A stretch of 54,632 bases of DNA from Rhodobacterales bacterium (GTDB lineage: Bacteria; Pseudomonadota; Alphaproteobacteria; Rhodobacterales; Rhodobacteraceae). The notes below the pieces were generated by a model. That model saw only the letters and a program-made list of their open reading frames with translations. It made no database searches and had not been told where the DNA came from. A program made the translations under genes and the position numbers. Within the stretch, counting starts at the first letter, position 1. Each line of letters starts with the position of its first letter. This document shows positions 32,318-40,630 of the stretch, in pieces. The DNA is taken from assembly GCA_003249215.1 (NCBI GenBank), contig QKJR01000064.1, forward strand, positions 1-54,632. The letters are read 5' to 3'.

Positions 32318-33604
32318 ATGAAGCGTCACGTGCAACGCCATTTCCTGATGCTGCAGGGGCCGCATGGGCCCTTCTTCCATCAACTGGCGGGGATGTTGCG
32401 GGCGGCGGGCGGCTCGGTCTGGCGCGTGGCCTTCAACAAGGGTGACGAGAATTTCTGGTTCGATCCCGGCTCGCGGATCCGCTTCACCGACCCACCCGAG
32501 CTCTGGCCCGAGCGGATCGCGGAGCTCCTGCGCGAGAAGGCGATCACCGATCTCGTGCTTTATGGCGATACCCGCCCGATTCATGCCGAGGCGGTCGCCG
32601 CGGCGCAGGCGGCAGGGATCACCGTGCATGTCTTCGAAGAAGGCTATCTGCGCCCCTATTGGGTGACCTACGAGCGCGGCGGTTCGAACGGACATTCGCG
32701 GCTGATGGAGATGAGCGTGGCCGAGATGCGCGCGGCGCTCGAACATTCCGAGATCGACTGGCCCGACGCCCCGCCGCAATGGGGCGAGATGCGCCATCAC
32801 GTCTTCTATGGCGCGCTCTACCATTTCTTCGTCATGGTCCGGAACGCGCCCTATCGCAATTTCCGGCCGCATCGCAACATCACGGTCTTTCAGGAATTCC
32901 GCCTGCATCTGCGCCGGCTGCTGCTCACGCCGCTCTTCATGGCCGAGCGCGCGGCGGCCACGGCCCGGGTCCGGCGTGGCGGCTTTCCCTATCATCTGGT
33001 GCTGCTGCAGCTCGAACATGATGCGAGCTTCCGGATGCATTCGCCCTTCACCTCGCAGACCGAATTCATCGACATGGTTATGGCCGGATTTGCGCGCGGG
33101 GCGCCCGCGCACCACCACCTCGTCTTCAAGGCCCACCCGCTCGAGGATGGCCGCGCCCCCGTCACCACGGCGATTCGCGCGGCGACCCTGACACACGGGC
33201 TGACCGGCCGGGTGCATTTCGTGCGCGGCGGAAAGCTCGCGGGGCTTCTGGCCCAGGCGCGCTCGGCGGTGACGGTCAATTCCACCGCCGCGCAGCAGGT
33301 GCTCTGGCGCGGGCTGCCGCTGCGGATCTTCGGGCGGGCGGTCTATGACAAGCCGGAATTCGTTTCACCTCAGGAGCTTGGCGATTTCTTCGCAGCACCC
33401 TCGCGCCCCGACAGCCGGGCCTATCGCGATTACCGGCACTTCCTGCTCGAAACCAGTCAGGTGCCTGGCGGCTTCTATGCCGAGCGCGGACGTCGCCGTT
33501 TGCTGCGTCAGGTGGTTGACATGATGCTCGCGCCCGACGATCCCTATGACGCGCTGGTTGCTGGCAAAGCGGCACCAAGGCAACAGTTGCGTGTCGTGAA
33601 TTAG
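32318..33604 (+). CDS. kpsS: Capsular polysaccharide export protein KpsS-like (beta-Kdo transferase)
   Basis: A 428-residue cytoplasmic or peripheral membrane enzyme. It starts HFLMLQGPHGPFFHQLA and contains VAFNKGDENFWF, DTRPIHAEA, VFEEGYLRPYWVTYE, VFKAHPLEDGR and VNSTAAQQVLWRGLPL, the standard KpsS profile. In group 2 capsule systems KpsS adds the first Kdo to phosphatidylglycerol, starting the poly-Kdo linker that anchors the capsule. It lies 82 bases upstream of a Wza-like gene and two genes from kpsC. Confidence 0.9.
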   Translation: MKRHVQRHFLMLQGPHGPFFHQLAGMLRAAGGSVWRVAFNKGDENFWFDPGSRIRFTDPPELWPERIAELLREKAITDLVLYGDTRPIHAEAVAAAQAAGITVHVFEEGYLRPYWVTYERGGSNGHSRLMEMSVAEMRAALEHSEIDWPDAPPQWGEMRHHVFYGALYHFFVMVRNAPYRNFRPHRNITVFQEFRLHLRRLLLTPLFMAERAAATARVRRGGFPYHLVLLQLEHDASFRMHSPFTSQTEFIDMVMAGFARGAPAHHHLVFKAHPLEDGRAPVTTAIRAATLTHGLTGRVHFVRGGKLAGLLAQARSAVTVNSTAAQQVLWRGLPLRIFGRAVYDKPEFVSPQELGDFFAAPSRPDSRAYRDYRHFLLETSQVPGGFYAERGRRRLLRQVVDMMLAPDDPYDALVAGKAAPRQQLRVVN

Positions 33605-33685
33605 GATGACTGGTTTTTTTGCACATCTTTTTGTAGGGTTGCGGGCAAAAGCTAAAGTAGCATCCCGGAAAGAGGAGCTCGGGCA

Positions 33686-34816
33686 GTGACATTTAGAACC
33701 TCTCGGAGGGCTCTCCTGGCGGGGATCTCGGCGGTCGTGTTTGGCACGGCCTCCTGCGGCCTGCCCCGCTCCGGCCCGAACAAGCGCGAGATCTACAAGG
33801 GATCGATCATGCGCGAGGGCGACGCTTTCGTCGTCACCGTGAACGATCACGTTGCCCGTGCGACCGCCGTTCAGCCCGCGCTCGGCTTCTCCTCGGCCTT
33901 CCGCAGTGCCGGCGTGATCGGTTCGGACACGATCAACCCGGGCGATACGCTGGGCCTGACGATCTGGGAAAACGTCGATGACGGGCTGCTCGCGCAGCAG
34001 GGCGCCAACGCGACCCAGCTCAACGAGGTGCAGGTCGACGGTTCAGGCTATATCTTCGTGCCCTACGCCGGGCGCATCAAGGCCTCGGGCAACACACCCG
34101 ACAGTCTGCGCAAGATCATCACCGAGAAACTCGACGCCCAGACCCCGGATCCGCAGGTCTCGGTCACCCGCCTCGCCGGCGACGGCGCGACCGTGTCGAT
34201 CATGGGCTCGATCGGCGGTCAGGGCGTCTATGCGATCGAACGGCCGACGCGCACTCTCTCGTCGATGATCGCGCGGGCGGGCGGCGTCTCGATCAAGCCC
34301 GAGATCGCCAAGGTCATCGTCAAGCGCAGCGGCCAGAGCGGCGAGATCTGGCTCAAGGATCTCTACGACAATCCGCAAATGGACATCGCGCTGCGTCCCG
34401 GCGACGTGATCCTCGTCGAGGAGGATCGGCGCGCCTTCACCTCGCTCGGCGCGACGGGCGCGCAGGCGCGCGTGAAATTCGAGACCCAGACCCTCTCTGC
34501 GCTTGAGGCAATCGCGACAGTGGGCGGTCTCAGTTCGCATCTGGCCGACCCCAAGGGCGTTTTCGTCTTCCGTAACGAACCGGCCGAAATCGCGAGCGTG
34601 GTGCTCGGGCGCAACGATCTCGTGGGCGATCAGCGAATGGTCTATGTGCTCGACCTGACCGAGCCGAACGGCATGTTCATGGCACGGGACTTCGTGATCC
34701 GCGACGGCGACACGATCTATGTCACCGAGGCGCCCTATGTGCAGTGGCAAAAGTCGATCTCGGTGCTCACCGGCTCGGCCGCGACCGCCAACCAGATCAG
34801 CAATATCGGGGGGTGA
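33686..34816 (+). CDS. Outer-membrane polysaccharide export protein (Wza/KpsD-like lipoprotein)
   Basis: A 376-residue protein. The start is GTG 33686 with AGAGGAGC upstream. The N-terminus has twin arginines and a lipobox-like TASCGLP, so it is probably a lipoprotein. The Poly_export domain shows INPGDTLGLTIWENV and VDGSGYIFVPYAGRIKA, and SLBB-like regions follow with IMGSIGGQGVYAI and IARAGGVSIKPE and RPGDVILVEED, typical of the outer-membrane Wza pore family. It would form the exit channel for a capsular or exopolysaccharide chain. Its stop overlaps the kpsC start as GTGA. Confidence 0.87.
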   Translation: MTFRTSRRALLAGISAVVFGTASCGLPRSGPNKREIYKGSIMREGDAFVVTVNDHVARATAVQPALGFSSAFRSAGVIGSDTINPGDTLGLTIWENVDDGLLAQQGANATQLNEVQVDGSGYIFVPYAGRIKASGNTPDSLRKIITEKLDAQTPDPQVSVTRLAGDGATVSIMGSIGGQGVYAIERPTRTLSSMIARAGGVSIKPEIAKVIVKRSGQSGEIWLKDLYDNPQMDIALRPGDVILVEEDRRAFTSLGATGAQARVKFETQTLSALEAIATVGGLSSHLADPKGVFVFRNEPAEIASVVLGRNDLVGDQRMVYVLDLTEPNGMFMARDFVIRDGDTIYVTEAPYVQWQKSISVLTGSAATANQISNIGG

Positions 34817-36867
34817 CCGGGTTCGGCCATCCTGCTTCGGCCGCCGGGAGCGCTCCCCGGCGGCTTTTCCATTACAACGCGGGCTTTCTCGTGCAGCCGC
34901 GGCTGCGCGCGATCCTGCGCGCGGCGGGATGGGATCTGCGGTTCGGCCCCCTCGCCGGGCGCCCTGGCCCCGAGGACCGGATCGCGGTCTGGGGCCGCTC
35001 GCCCTATGCCGCGCGTGGCGAGGCCGCGGCCATCGCGCATGATGTGCCCCTTTTGCGAATCGAGGATGCCTTCCTGCGCTCGATCCATCCCGGGCGAGCC
35101 CACGGTGCACAGGGGCCGCTCGGCCTGCTGATCGACCCCGACGGCGTCCATTTCGACGCCTCGCGCCCCTCGATGATCGAGCGCCTCCTGACCGAGACCC
35201 CGCTCGACGATCATGCCCTTTTGCAACGTGCTCGCGACGGAATCGGGCGGCTCAAGGCGCTCGAACTGTCGAAATACAACCATTTCGATCCCGCGCTCGC
35301 CCTACCCCCGCCCGGCTATGTGCTGGTGATCGACCAGAGCCGCGACGATGCTTCGATCCACTTCGGCGGGGCACGAGCCACGACCTTCCGCGAGATGCTC
35401 GCCGTGGCGCAGATCGAGAACCCCGGCGCGCGGATCGTGATCAAGACCCATCCCGACACTGCGGCGGGGCTGCGCCCGGGCCATTACGGACCCGAGAACT
35501 GCGACGCGCGCACCAGCCTGCTGACCGATCCCGTCTCGCCCTGGGCGCTCCTAGAAGGCGCGATCGCAGTCTATACGGTCTCGTCGCTGATGGGCTATGA
35601 GGCAATCCTCGCCGGGCACAAGCCGCGCGTCTTCGGCCAGCCCTTCTACGGCGGCTGGGGTCTGACCCAGGACGAGAATCCGGTCGCCCGCCGCGCGCGC
35701 CGCCTGACGCGGGCGCAGATCTTCACGGCGAGCCATATCCTCGCGCCAACCTGGTTTGACCCCTGTCGCGGGCGACTCTGCAGCTTCGAAGAGGCGGTGG
35801 ATCAACTCGAGGCCGAGGTCCGCGCCTTCCGCGCCGATCGTCATGGCCATGTCGTCACCGGAATGCGGCTCTGGAAACGGCGACCGATCGCGAAGGTCTT
35901 CGGGGGTGCGGGCCCGTTGCGCTTCGTCGAACCGCCCGGGAAGGCCGCGGAAATCGCTTCAAGAACGGGTCGCAACCTGTTGATCTGGGCCGGAAAAGAA
36001 CCTCCAGGCCTGACCGCACCGAAGGTGCTGCGGGTCGAAGACGGCTTCCTGCGGTCCCGCGGCCTCGGCGCCGATCTGACCCCGCCGCTCTCGCTCGTGA
36101 CGGATGGGCAGGGCATCTATTACGATCCGAGCCGCGCCTCGGACCTGGAAACCCTGATCGCGACCGAGCCACCGCCCGGCGGACGGCTCCGCGCCGAGCG
36201 CCTGATCTCAGCGATCACCCGTGCGGAACTGTCGAAATACAACCTCGGCGGGGCCACGCCCGAATTGCCCCCCGGTTATCGCATCCTCGTGCCCGGGCAG
36301 GTCGAGGACGATGCATCGATCCGCCTCGGTGCGGGCGAGACTTGCACAAATCGAACATTACTTGCCCGATGCCGGGCCGAAAACCCGCGCGCAACGATCC
36401 TTTTCAAACCTCACCCCGATGTCGAGGCGGGCCTGCGCAAGGGCGCAATGACCGAAGCAGAGGCGCTCGAATTCGCCGATGCGATCTTGCCGAAATCAAA
36501 CCCGATCCCGATCATCGAGGCCGTCGACGAGGTCTGGACGATGACCTCGCTTCTCGGCTTCGAAGCGCTGTTGCGCGGAAAGCCGGTCACCGTGACGGGC
36601 ACCCCCTTCTATGCCGGCTGGGGCCTGACGCGCGACCTCGGAGAGGTCCCCGCGCGTCGCATCGCGCGCCCTGACCTCATTCAACTCGCCTATGCCGCGC
36701 TGATCGCCTATCCGCGCTATTTCGATCCGGTCGCGGGGCGCGCCTGCCCGCCCGAGGTCGTCGTGGAGCGCCTCGCCGACGGCCCCCTGCCCCGCCCCGG
36801 CACCGGCAACCGTCTGCTTGCGAAACTGCAAGGGATCTTCGCGGGTTACGCCTGGATCTGGCGTTAG
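34813..36867 (+). CDS. kpsC: Capsular polysaccharide protein KpsC (dual-domain beta-Kdo transferase)
   Basis: A 684-residue protein with two homologous halves. The first has LSKYNHFDPALALPPPGYVLV, IKTHPDTAAGL and YTVSSLMGYEAILAGH, ending PFYGGWGLT. The second repeats this as LSKYNLGGATPELPPGYR, FKPHPDVEAGL, WTMTSLLGFEALLRGK and PFYAGWGLT. This duplication is the hallmark of KpsC, whose two transferase modules build alternating Kdo linkages after KpsS primes the lipid. The GTG start at 34813 overlaps the preceding stop (GTGA). It ends tail-to-tail with ribD, overlapping by 4 bases. Confidence 0.93.
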   Translation: MTGFGHPASAAGSAPRRLFHYNAGFLVQPRLRAILRAAGWDLRFGPLAGRPGPEDRIAVWGRSPYAARGEAAAIAHDVPLLRIEDAFLRSIHPGRAHGAQGPLGLLIDPDGVHFDASRPSMIERLLTETPLDDHALLQRARDGIGRLKALELSKYNHFDPALALPPPGYVLVIDQSRDDASIHFGGARATTFREMLAVAQIENPGARIVIKTHPDTAAGLRPGHYGPENCDARTSLLTDPVSPWALLEGAIAVYTVSSLMGYEAILAGHKPRVFGQPFYGGWGLTQDENPVARRARRLTRAQIFTASHILAPTWFDPCRGRLCSFEEAVDQLEAEVRAFRADRHGHVVTGMRLWKRRPIAKVFGGAGPLRFVEPPGKAAEIASRTGRNLLIWAGKEPPGLTAPKVLRVEDGFLRSRGLGADLTPPLSLVTDGQGIYYDPSRASDLETLIATEPPPGGRLRAERLISAITRAELSKYNLGGATPELPPGYRILVPGQVEDDASIRLGAGETCTNRTLLARCRAENPRATILFKPHPDVEAGLRKGAMTEAEALEFADAILPKSNPIPIIEAVDEVWTMTSLLGFEALLRGKPVTVTGTPFYAGWGLTRDLGEVPARRIARPDLIQLAYAALIAYPRYFDPVAGRACPPEVVVERLADGPLPRPGTGNRLLAKLQGIFAGYAWIWR

Positions 36868-37955
36868 GCGCGGCGCCAGCGGTGCAGGATATCGCCGCCG
36901 ATCACCTCGGTTGCGGCCAGACTGTAGCGCGGCGCCTCGGCGAGCCGTTCGAGCCCGAGCGGTCCGAGGGCCGCACGCCCGTCGCCCCCCAGAACCACGC
37001 CCGCGGTGAACCCGATCAGCTCATCGACGAACCCCGCGCGCATCAGGGCGGCCGCGAATTGGCCACCGCCCTCGCAGAAGACCCGGGTCAGGCCGCGCGC
37101 GCCAAGTGCCCGCATCAACGCGGCGGGCTCAACGCCCTGATCTGTCGAGGAAGTTTCGATCAGCTCGGCCCCCGTACCCCGCCAATAGGCACGCGCCTCC
37201 TTGGGTGCATCGGGGCCATGGAGCAACCACAGCGGGACCTCAGACACCGAGGCCGCAAGCCGCCCGCGCGGCAGATCGAGGCCCGCCGCGGCGATCACGC
37301 GCACCGGCTGGCGCAGGGGCGTGAAGCTGCGCACGGTGAGCAGCGGATCATCTGCCCGCGCAGTGCCCCCGCCCACCAGAACCGCATCGAACCGCGCGCG
37401 CAAAGCATGGACCCGCGCCCGCGCCGCCGGACTGGTGATCCACTGGCTCTCGCCGTTGGCCAGCGCAATCCTGCCATCGAAACTGGTCGCGAGTTTCAGC
37501 GCAAGCCACGGACGGCCAAGCGTAATCCGGCTGAGGAACCCGGCCTGCAGCGCGCGGGCCTCGGCCTCGAGAACCCCGGTGTCGACGGTCACCCCCGCCG
37601 CACGCAGCATCGCATGGCCACGCCCCGAAACCCGCGGATCGGGGTCTTCCTGCGCACTGACGACACGGGCCACCCCGGCGGCGATCAGCGCCTCGGAACA
37701 GGGCGGGGTCTTGCCGTGATGGGCGCAGGGTTCGAGCGTGACATAGGCCGTGGCGCCGCGCGCCGCCGCGCCCGCCTGATCGAGCGCGCGCCGCTCGGCA
37801 TGGGGGCGGCCGCCCGGCTGGGTCCAGCCCCGCCCGACGACCCGGCCCGCGCTCACGATCACACAGCCCACCGCCGGATTGGGCCAGACATTGCCCAATC
37901 CCCGCCGCGCCAGCGCGAGCGCCAGCGTCATAAAGCGGCGGTCGGCTTCGGTCAT
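36864..37955 (-). CDS. ribD: Bifunctional pyrimidine deaminase/reductase RibD
   Basis: A 363-residue protein with both domains. The deaminase half has [18 protein letters not shown] with the zinc His and Glu, and [17 protein letters not shown] with the zinc cysteines. The reductase half begins [14 protein letters not shown], contains [11 protein letters not shown] and [15 protein letters not shown], and ends with [15 protein letters not shown]. It deaminates and then reduces the product of GTP cyclohydrolase II. The start overlaps the nrdR stop (ATGA). In this genome it is cut off from ribE by the capsule genes. Confidence 0.96.
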   Translation of the reverse strand: MTEADRRFMTLALALARRGLGNVWPNPAVGCVIVSAGRVVGRGWTQPGGRPHAERRALDQAGAAARGATAYVTLEPCAHHGKTPPCSEALIAAGVARVVSAQEDPDPRVSGRGHAMLRAAGVTVDTGVLEAEARALQAGFLSRITLGRPWLALKLATSFDGRIALANGESQWITSPAARARVHALRARFDAVLVGGGTARADDPLLTVRSFTPLRQPVRVIAAAGLDLPRGRLAASVSEVPLWLLHGPDAPKEARAYWRGTGAELIETSSTDQGVEPAALMRALGARGLTRVFCEGGGQFAAALMRAGFVDELIGFTAGVVLGGDGRAALGPLGLERLAEAPRYSLAATEVIGGDILHRWRRA

Positions 37956-38419
37956 TCGGCGTCCGTGGCGCCCGGCCGCAGTTCCGAGACGAATTTGTCG
38001 AAATCGTCGGCCGCCTGGAAGTTCTTGTAAACGCTCGCAAACCGGACATAGGCGACGGTGTCGATCCGCGCCAGCGTCTCCATCACGATCTCGCCGATCG
38101 CCTTCGAGGGGATGTCGGTTTCGCCGAGGCTTTCAAGGCGCCGCACGATGCCCGAGATCATCTGGTCAATCCGCTCCGGCTCGATCGGGCGTTTCTGCAT
38201 CGAGATCCGGATCGAGCGTTCGAGCTTGTCGCGATCGAAATCCTCGCGCTTGCCTGAGCTCTTGATCACCACGAGGTCGCGCAACTGCACCCGCTCGTAG
38301 GTGGTAAACCGGCCACCGCAGGCCGGGCAGAAGCGCCGCCGCCGGATCGCAACATGATCCTCGGCCGGCCGGCTGTCTTTCACCTGGGTATCGACATTAC
38401 CGCAAAACGGGCAGCGCAT
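37952..38419 (-). CDS. nrdR: Transcriptional repressor NrdR
   Basis: A 155-residue regulator with an N-terminal zinc ribbon (MRCPFCGN and [13 protein letters not shown]) and an ATP-cone domain ([19 protein letters not shown]). NrdR represses ribonucleotide reductase genes when bound to (d)ATP. Length is standard and ATG 38419 follows AAAGGGACACGCG. It is coupled to ribD by an ATGA overlap, a common nrdR-ribD pairing. Confidence 0.97.
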   Translation of the reverse strand: MRCPFCGNVDTQVKDSRPAEDHVAIRRRRFCPACGGRFTTYERVQLRDLVVIKSSGKREDFDRDKLERSIRISMQKRPIEPERIDQMISGIVRRLESLGETDIPSKAIGEIVMETLARIDTVAYVRFASVYKNFQAADDFDKFVSELRPGATDAE

Positions 38420-38584
38420 CGCGTGTCCCTTTCTCTGTTCCGCCTCATATTGGGGTCTGACGCCCCGCTTATCCACAGGACTATAGGGGCCGCCCGACAC
38501 CTTGGGTAGAAAAAATGTGATCCCACCAGATAGAGGGGGCCGCCGGTGTGGCGCCGGAGACTCAGGCGGGGACTCGGGCAGGCC

Positions 38585-38995
38585 CTAGCGCAGCAGCGCC
38601 ACGACCTCGCGCCGGTGGGCGGCGCGGCGATGTTCGAAAAGGTAAATTCCCTGCCAGGTTCCAAGCGCGAGACGCCCGGAAATGACGGGAATCTGCAAGC
38701 TTGTCGGCAGGAGCGCCGCCTTGACATGGGCCGGCATGTCGTCGGGCCCCTCATAGGTGTGGCGCATCCAGGCATGATTGGGGTGGTCCGACGGCGGCAC
38801 AAGCCGATCGAAGAACTCGGTCAGGTCGGGGCGCACCTCGGGATCGGCGTTTTCCTGAATGACGAGGCTCGCCGAGGTATGTCGGATGAAGAGCGTGAGC
38901 AGCCCCTCGTCGCAGGGCCGCACCCAATCGGCCACCTCGGCCGTGAATTCGTAAAGCCCCGGGCCGCGGGTCGCGATCTCGAAGCTGCGATGCAT
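38585..38995 (-). CDS. YjbQ family (UPF0047) protein
   Basis: A 136-residue member of the secondary thiamine-phosphate synthase enzyme family. Typical segments: LLTLFIRHTSASLVIQENAD, HAWMRHTYEGPDDMPAHVKA and the C-terminal LALGTWQGIYLFEHR. The histidines and acidic residues form a metal-binding pocket in the known structures; physiological role is unclear. The ATG 38995 shares one base with the stop of the upstream lipoprotein gene. Confidence 0.92.
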   Translation of the reverse strand: MHRSFEIATRGPGLYEFTAEVADWVRPCDEGLLTLFIRHTSASLVIQENADPEVRPDLTEFFDRLVPPSDHPNHAWMRHTYEGPDDMPAHVKAALLPTSLQIPVISGRLALGTWQGIYLFEHRRAAHRREVVALLR

Positions 38996-39324
38996 CAGGG
39001 GGTGGCCGCGCGGGGCTTGGCGTAGATGCCGAGGCATTCCGGGTTGATGTCCATGATCGCGCGTTCCTTGGCAAAGGCCGCGTCGACCGCCTTGGCCGAG
39101 AGCCCGGTCTGCGGCACGCCCATCGGCTGGCGCGAGCCATCGCCGATGCCGGTGGTCAGGGTGAAGGTGCCGCCCTCCTCGGGGGTGACGAAGGCAAAAC
39201 AGGTGCCCGCCTGGTTCATCCGCGCCGGAGATGACGCGCCCGGCGCCGCGACGAGATTGCCGTTTTCATCGACGGTGCAGGCAGTCAGGGCGAGAACCGA
39301 GGCGAGGAGGAGAAGGCGGGTCAT
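38995..39324 (-). CDS. Small lipoprotein, unknown function
   Basis: A 109-residue protein with a lipoprotein signal (LLLLASVLALTACTVDENG), cysteine at about residue 16. The mature part has GTCFAFVTPEEGGTFTL and ends with AIMDINPECLGIYAKPRAATP, so two further cysteines could form a disulfide. No family recognised. ATG 39324 has GGAG upstream. It lies directly ahead of the YjbQ gene. Confidence 0.78.
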   Translation of the reverse strand: MTRLLLLASVLALTACTVDENGNLVAAPGASSPARMNQAGTCFAFVTPEEGGTFTLTTGIGDGSRQPMGVPQTGLSAKAVDAAFAKERAIMDINPECLGIYAKPRAATP

Positions 39325-39369
39325 GATGGCTCCGTTCGGGATTTGAGCAGAGCGTAGCAAGGGGGGGCG

Positions 39370-39446
39370 GCCGGGGAAAGGGGGCTGCGCGCCCCCTCGG
39401 CGCGGGGCGCGCCTCACCCCTCGGGATATTTGGGCACGGGTCAAGG
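39370..39446. repeat. Intergenic palindromic repeat, copy A
   Basis: Hairpin GGGGG-CTGCGCG-CCCCC (39380-39396), then CCCTCGGGATATTTGG at about 39418-39433. The core GGGATATTTGG and the GC-rich hairpin recur in two other gaps (49362-49522 and 53076-53205), so this is a dispersed family. It is a single-armed copy here. Confidence 0.7.
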
Positions 39447-40181
39447 TGGGCTGCGGCCTGAGACCTTGGGGACAAGCTCGATCGAGGTCCAATACATGCC
39501 AAGCCAGGTGCCACGCCCGTGGACGATGACAGTATCGCCGCGCCGCACCTTCGCAAACTGCTCAACCGGTACGCCGCAGACCCTGTTGAAGATGCTGGGA
39601 ACCCCCTCGAACCGCACCCAATCATCACAGGACCGATTGCGGCCTGCCGAGGCCGTTCCGGTCTTGGAGACGACGAGGGTCATTTCGGATCGTGTTCCAA
39701 AGATCAGCGTGATGGACCAGGCGGGCACGCCCTGAAAGAACAAGATCGCAAGGACGATACCAAAAACCGGCATACCAAACTGGCCCGGTGGTCGATCCTT
39801 CCCGAACAGGCGAACGGGGCCATCGGGATCCTGGCGTGCCTCCCACGCCTCAAGCTCGACCTTGCCCAAGCGAGAGAGAGGCTCCGCGAGCAAGAGGCCG
39901 AACAGGAGCCCCACACCCGCCGAAACCCAAGCCCATTGCGGAGTGACGAGGAACCTGCCTGGGAACAGGAGGGGAAGCAGATAGATAATTGCGCTGAGCG
40001 TTAACATGGGCAGGGCACCGAACCGCGCGATGCGCACGGCCCAGCCAGAGGAAAAATCCAGAGCCTTGAGCAGCCAGAGCCAGAGCCGTTTGGTGAGCAG
40101 CCGCCCTTGAAGCCGGCGCCGCAGAAGACGCAGGCCGAAGCGGGAAAGCGCGGGTTTGAACCGATTCATATGCATCGCCAT
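39441..40181 (-). CDS. Membrane protein of unknown function, lower GC
   Basis: About 246 residues. A basic N-terminus (RLLRRRLQGRLLTKRL) precedes hydrophobic segments near residues 55-72 (LPMLTLSAIIYLLPLLF), 82-100 and 140-155. The C-terminal part carries a possible beta domain (DTVIVHGRGTWLGMYW). I see no known family. There is no clear ribosome binding site; ATG 40169 is an alternative start. Composition is lower in GC than the core genes around it (32 of 60 bases at 39721-39780), suggesting transfer. It overlaps repeat copy A slightly at its 3' end. Confidence 0.62.
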   Translation of the reverse strand: MAMHMNRFKPALSRFGLRLLRRRLQGRLLTKRLWLWLLKALDFSSGWAVRIARFGALPMLTLSAIIYLLPLLFPGRFLVTPQWAWVSAGVGLLFGLLLAEPLSRLGKVELEAWEARQDPDGPVRLFGKDRPPGQFGMPVFGIVLAILFFQGVPAWSITLIFGTRSEMTLVVSKTGTASAGRNRSCDDWVRFEGVPSIFNRVCGVPVEQFAKVRRGDTVIVHGRGTWLGMYWTSIELVPKVSGRSPP

Positions 40182-40202
40182 GGTTCGCGCGCCGACGCCC
40201 GC

Positions 40203-40562
40203 CTATTGCAGCGGAATCGCGGGGCCGAGCTTGCAGCCCTTGGCCTTGGCCTCAGCGCGCAACGCGGCCTCGGCCTTGGAGAAGCGGGCGTTGAACTCGG
40301 CAATGGTCGCCTGATCCGGGGATTTGGTCCGCAGCTTCTGCCCCTCGGCGCTGAGCTTGCCGAGCTCGGCCACCATCGCGGGCATCTTGCCCTTTTGCAA
40401 CGCAGCAAAGGCGGCATCTTGGTTCGCGCGGGTGGCGCCCTTGCACTCGAAGCCAAAGGCAAGCTTGTGCGGCTGATCAAGCTGGATGAATTGGCCGGAG
40501 CCTGCAAAGGCCGGGGCGGCCAGAAGCAGAACGGCAAGACCGATCGGCATCAAAATCTTCAT
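40203..40562 (-). CDS. Periplasmic protein of unknown function
   Basis: A 119-residue protein with a clear signal peptide (MKILMPIGLAVLLLAAPAFA, cleavage after AFA). The mature part has two cysteines, in FECKGAT and KAKGCKLGP, and helical Ala/Lys/Glu-rich sequence between. No family recognised. ATG 40562 follows GAGGGAATT. It lies 21 bases ahead of the membrane protein gene on the same strand and may form a two-gene unit with it, downstream of the rpoD terminator. Confidence 0.72.
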   Translation of the reverse strand: MKILMPIGLAVLLLAAPAFAGSGQFIQLDQPHKLAFGFECKGATRANQDAAFAALQKGKMPAMVAELGKLSAEGQKLRTKSPDQATIAEFNARFSKAEAALRAEAKAKGCKLGPAIPLQ

Positions 40563-40605
40563 AATTCCCTCAAAATCTGTAGAAAATTAAATGGCTTCAA
40601 TGAAA

Positions 40606-40623
40606 CGCCCCCTTGCGGGGGCG
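40606..40623 (-). terminator. Terminator hairpin after rpoD
   Basis: CGCCCCC-TTGC-GGGGGCG, a perfect 7-base stem, followed on the minus strand by TTTCATTG, 7 bases past the rpoD stop. Confidence 0.75.
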
Positions 40624-40630
40624 CCTGTCA

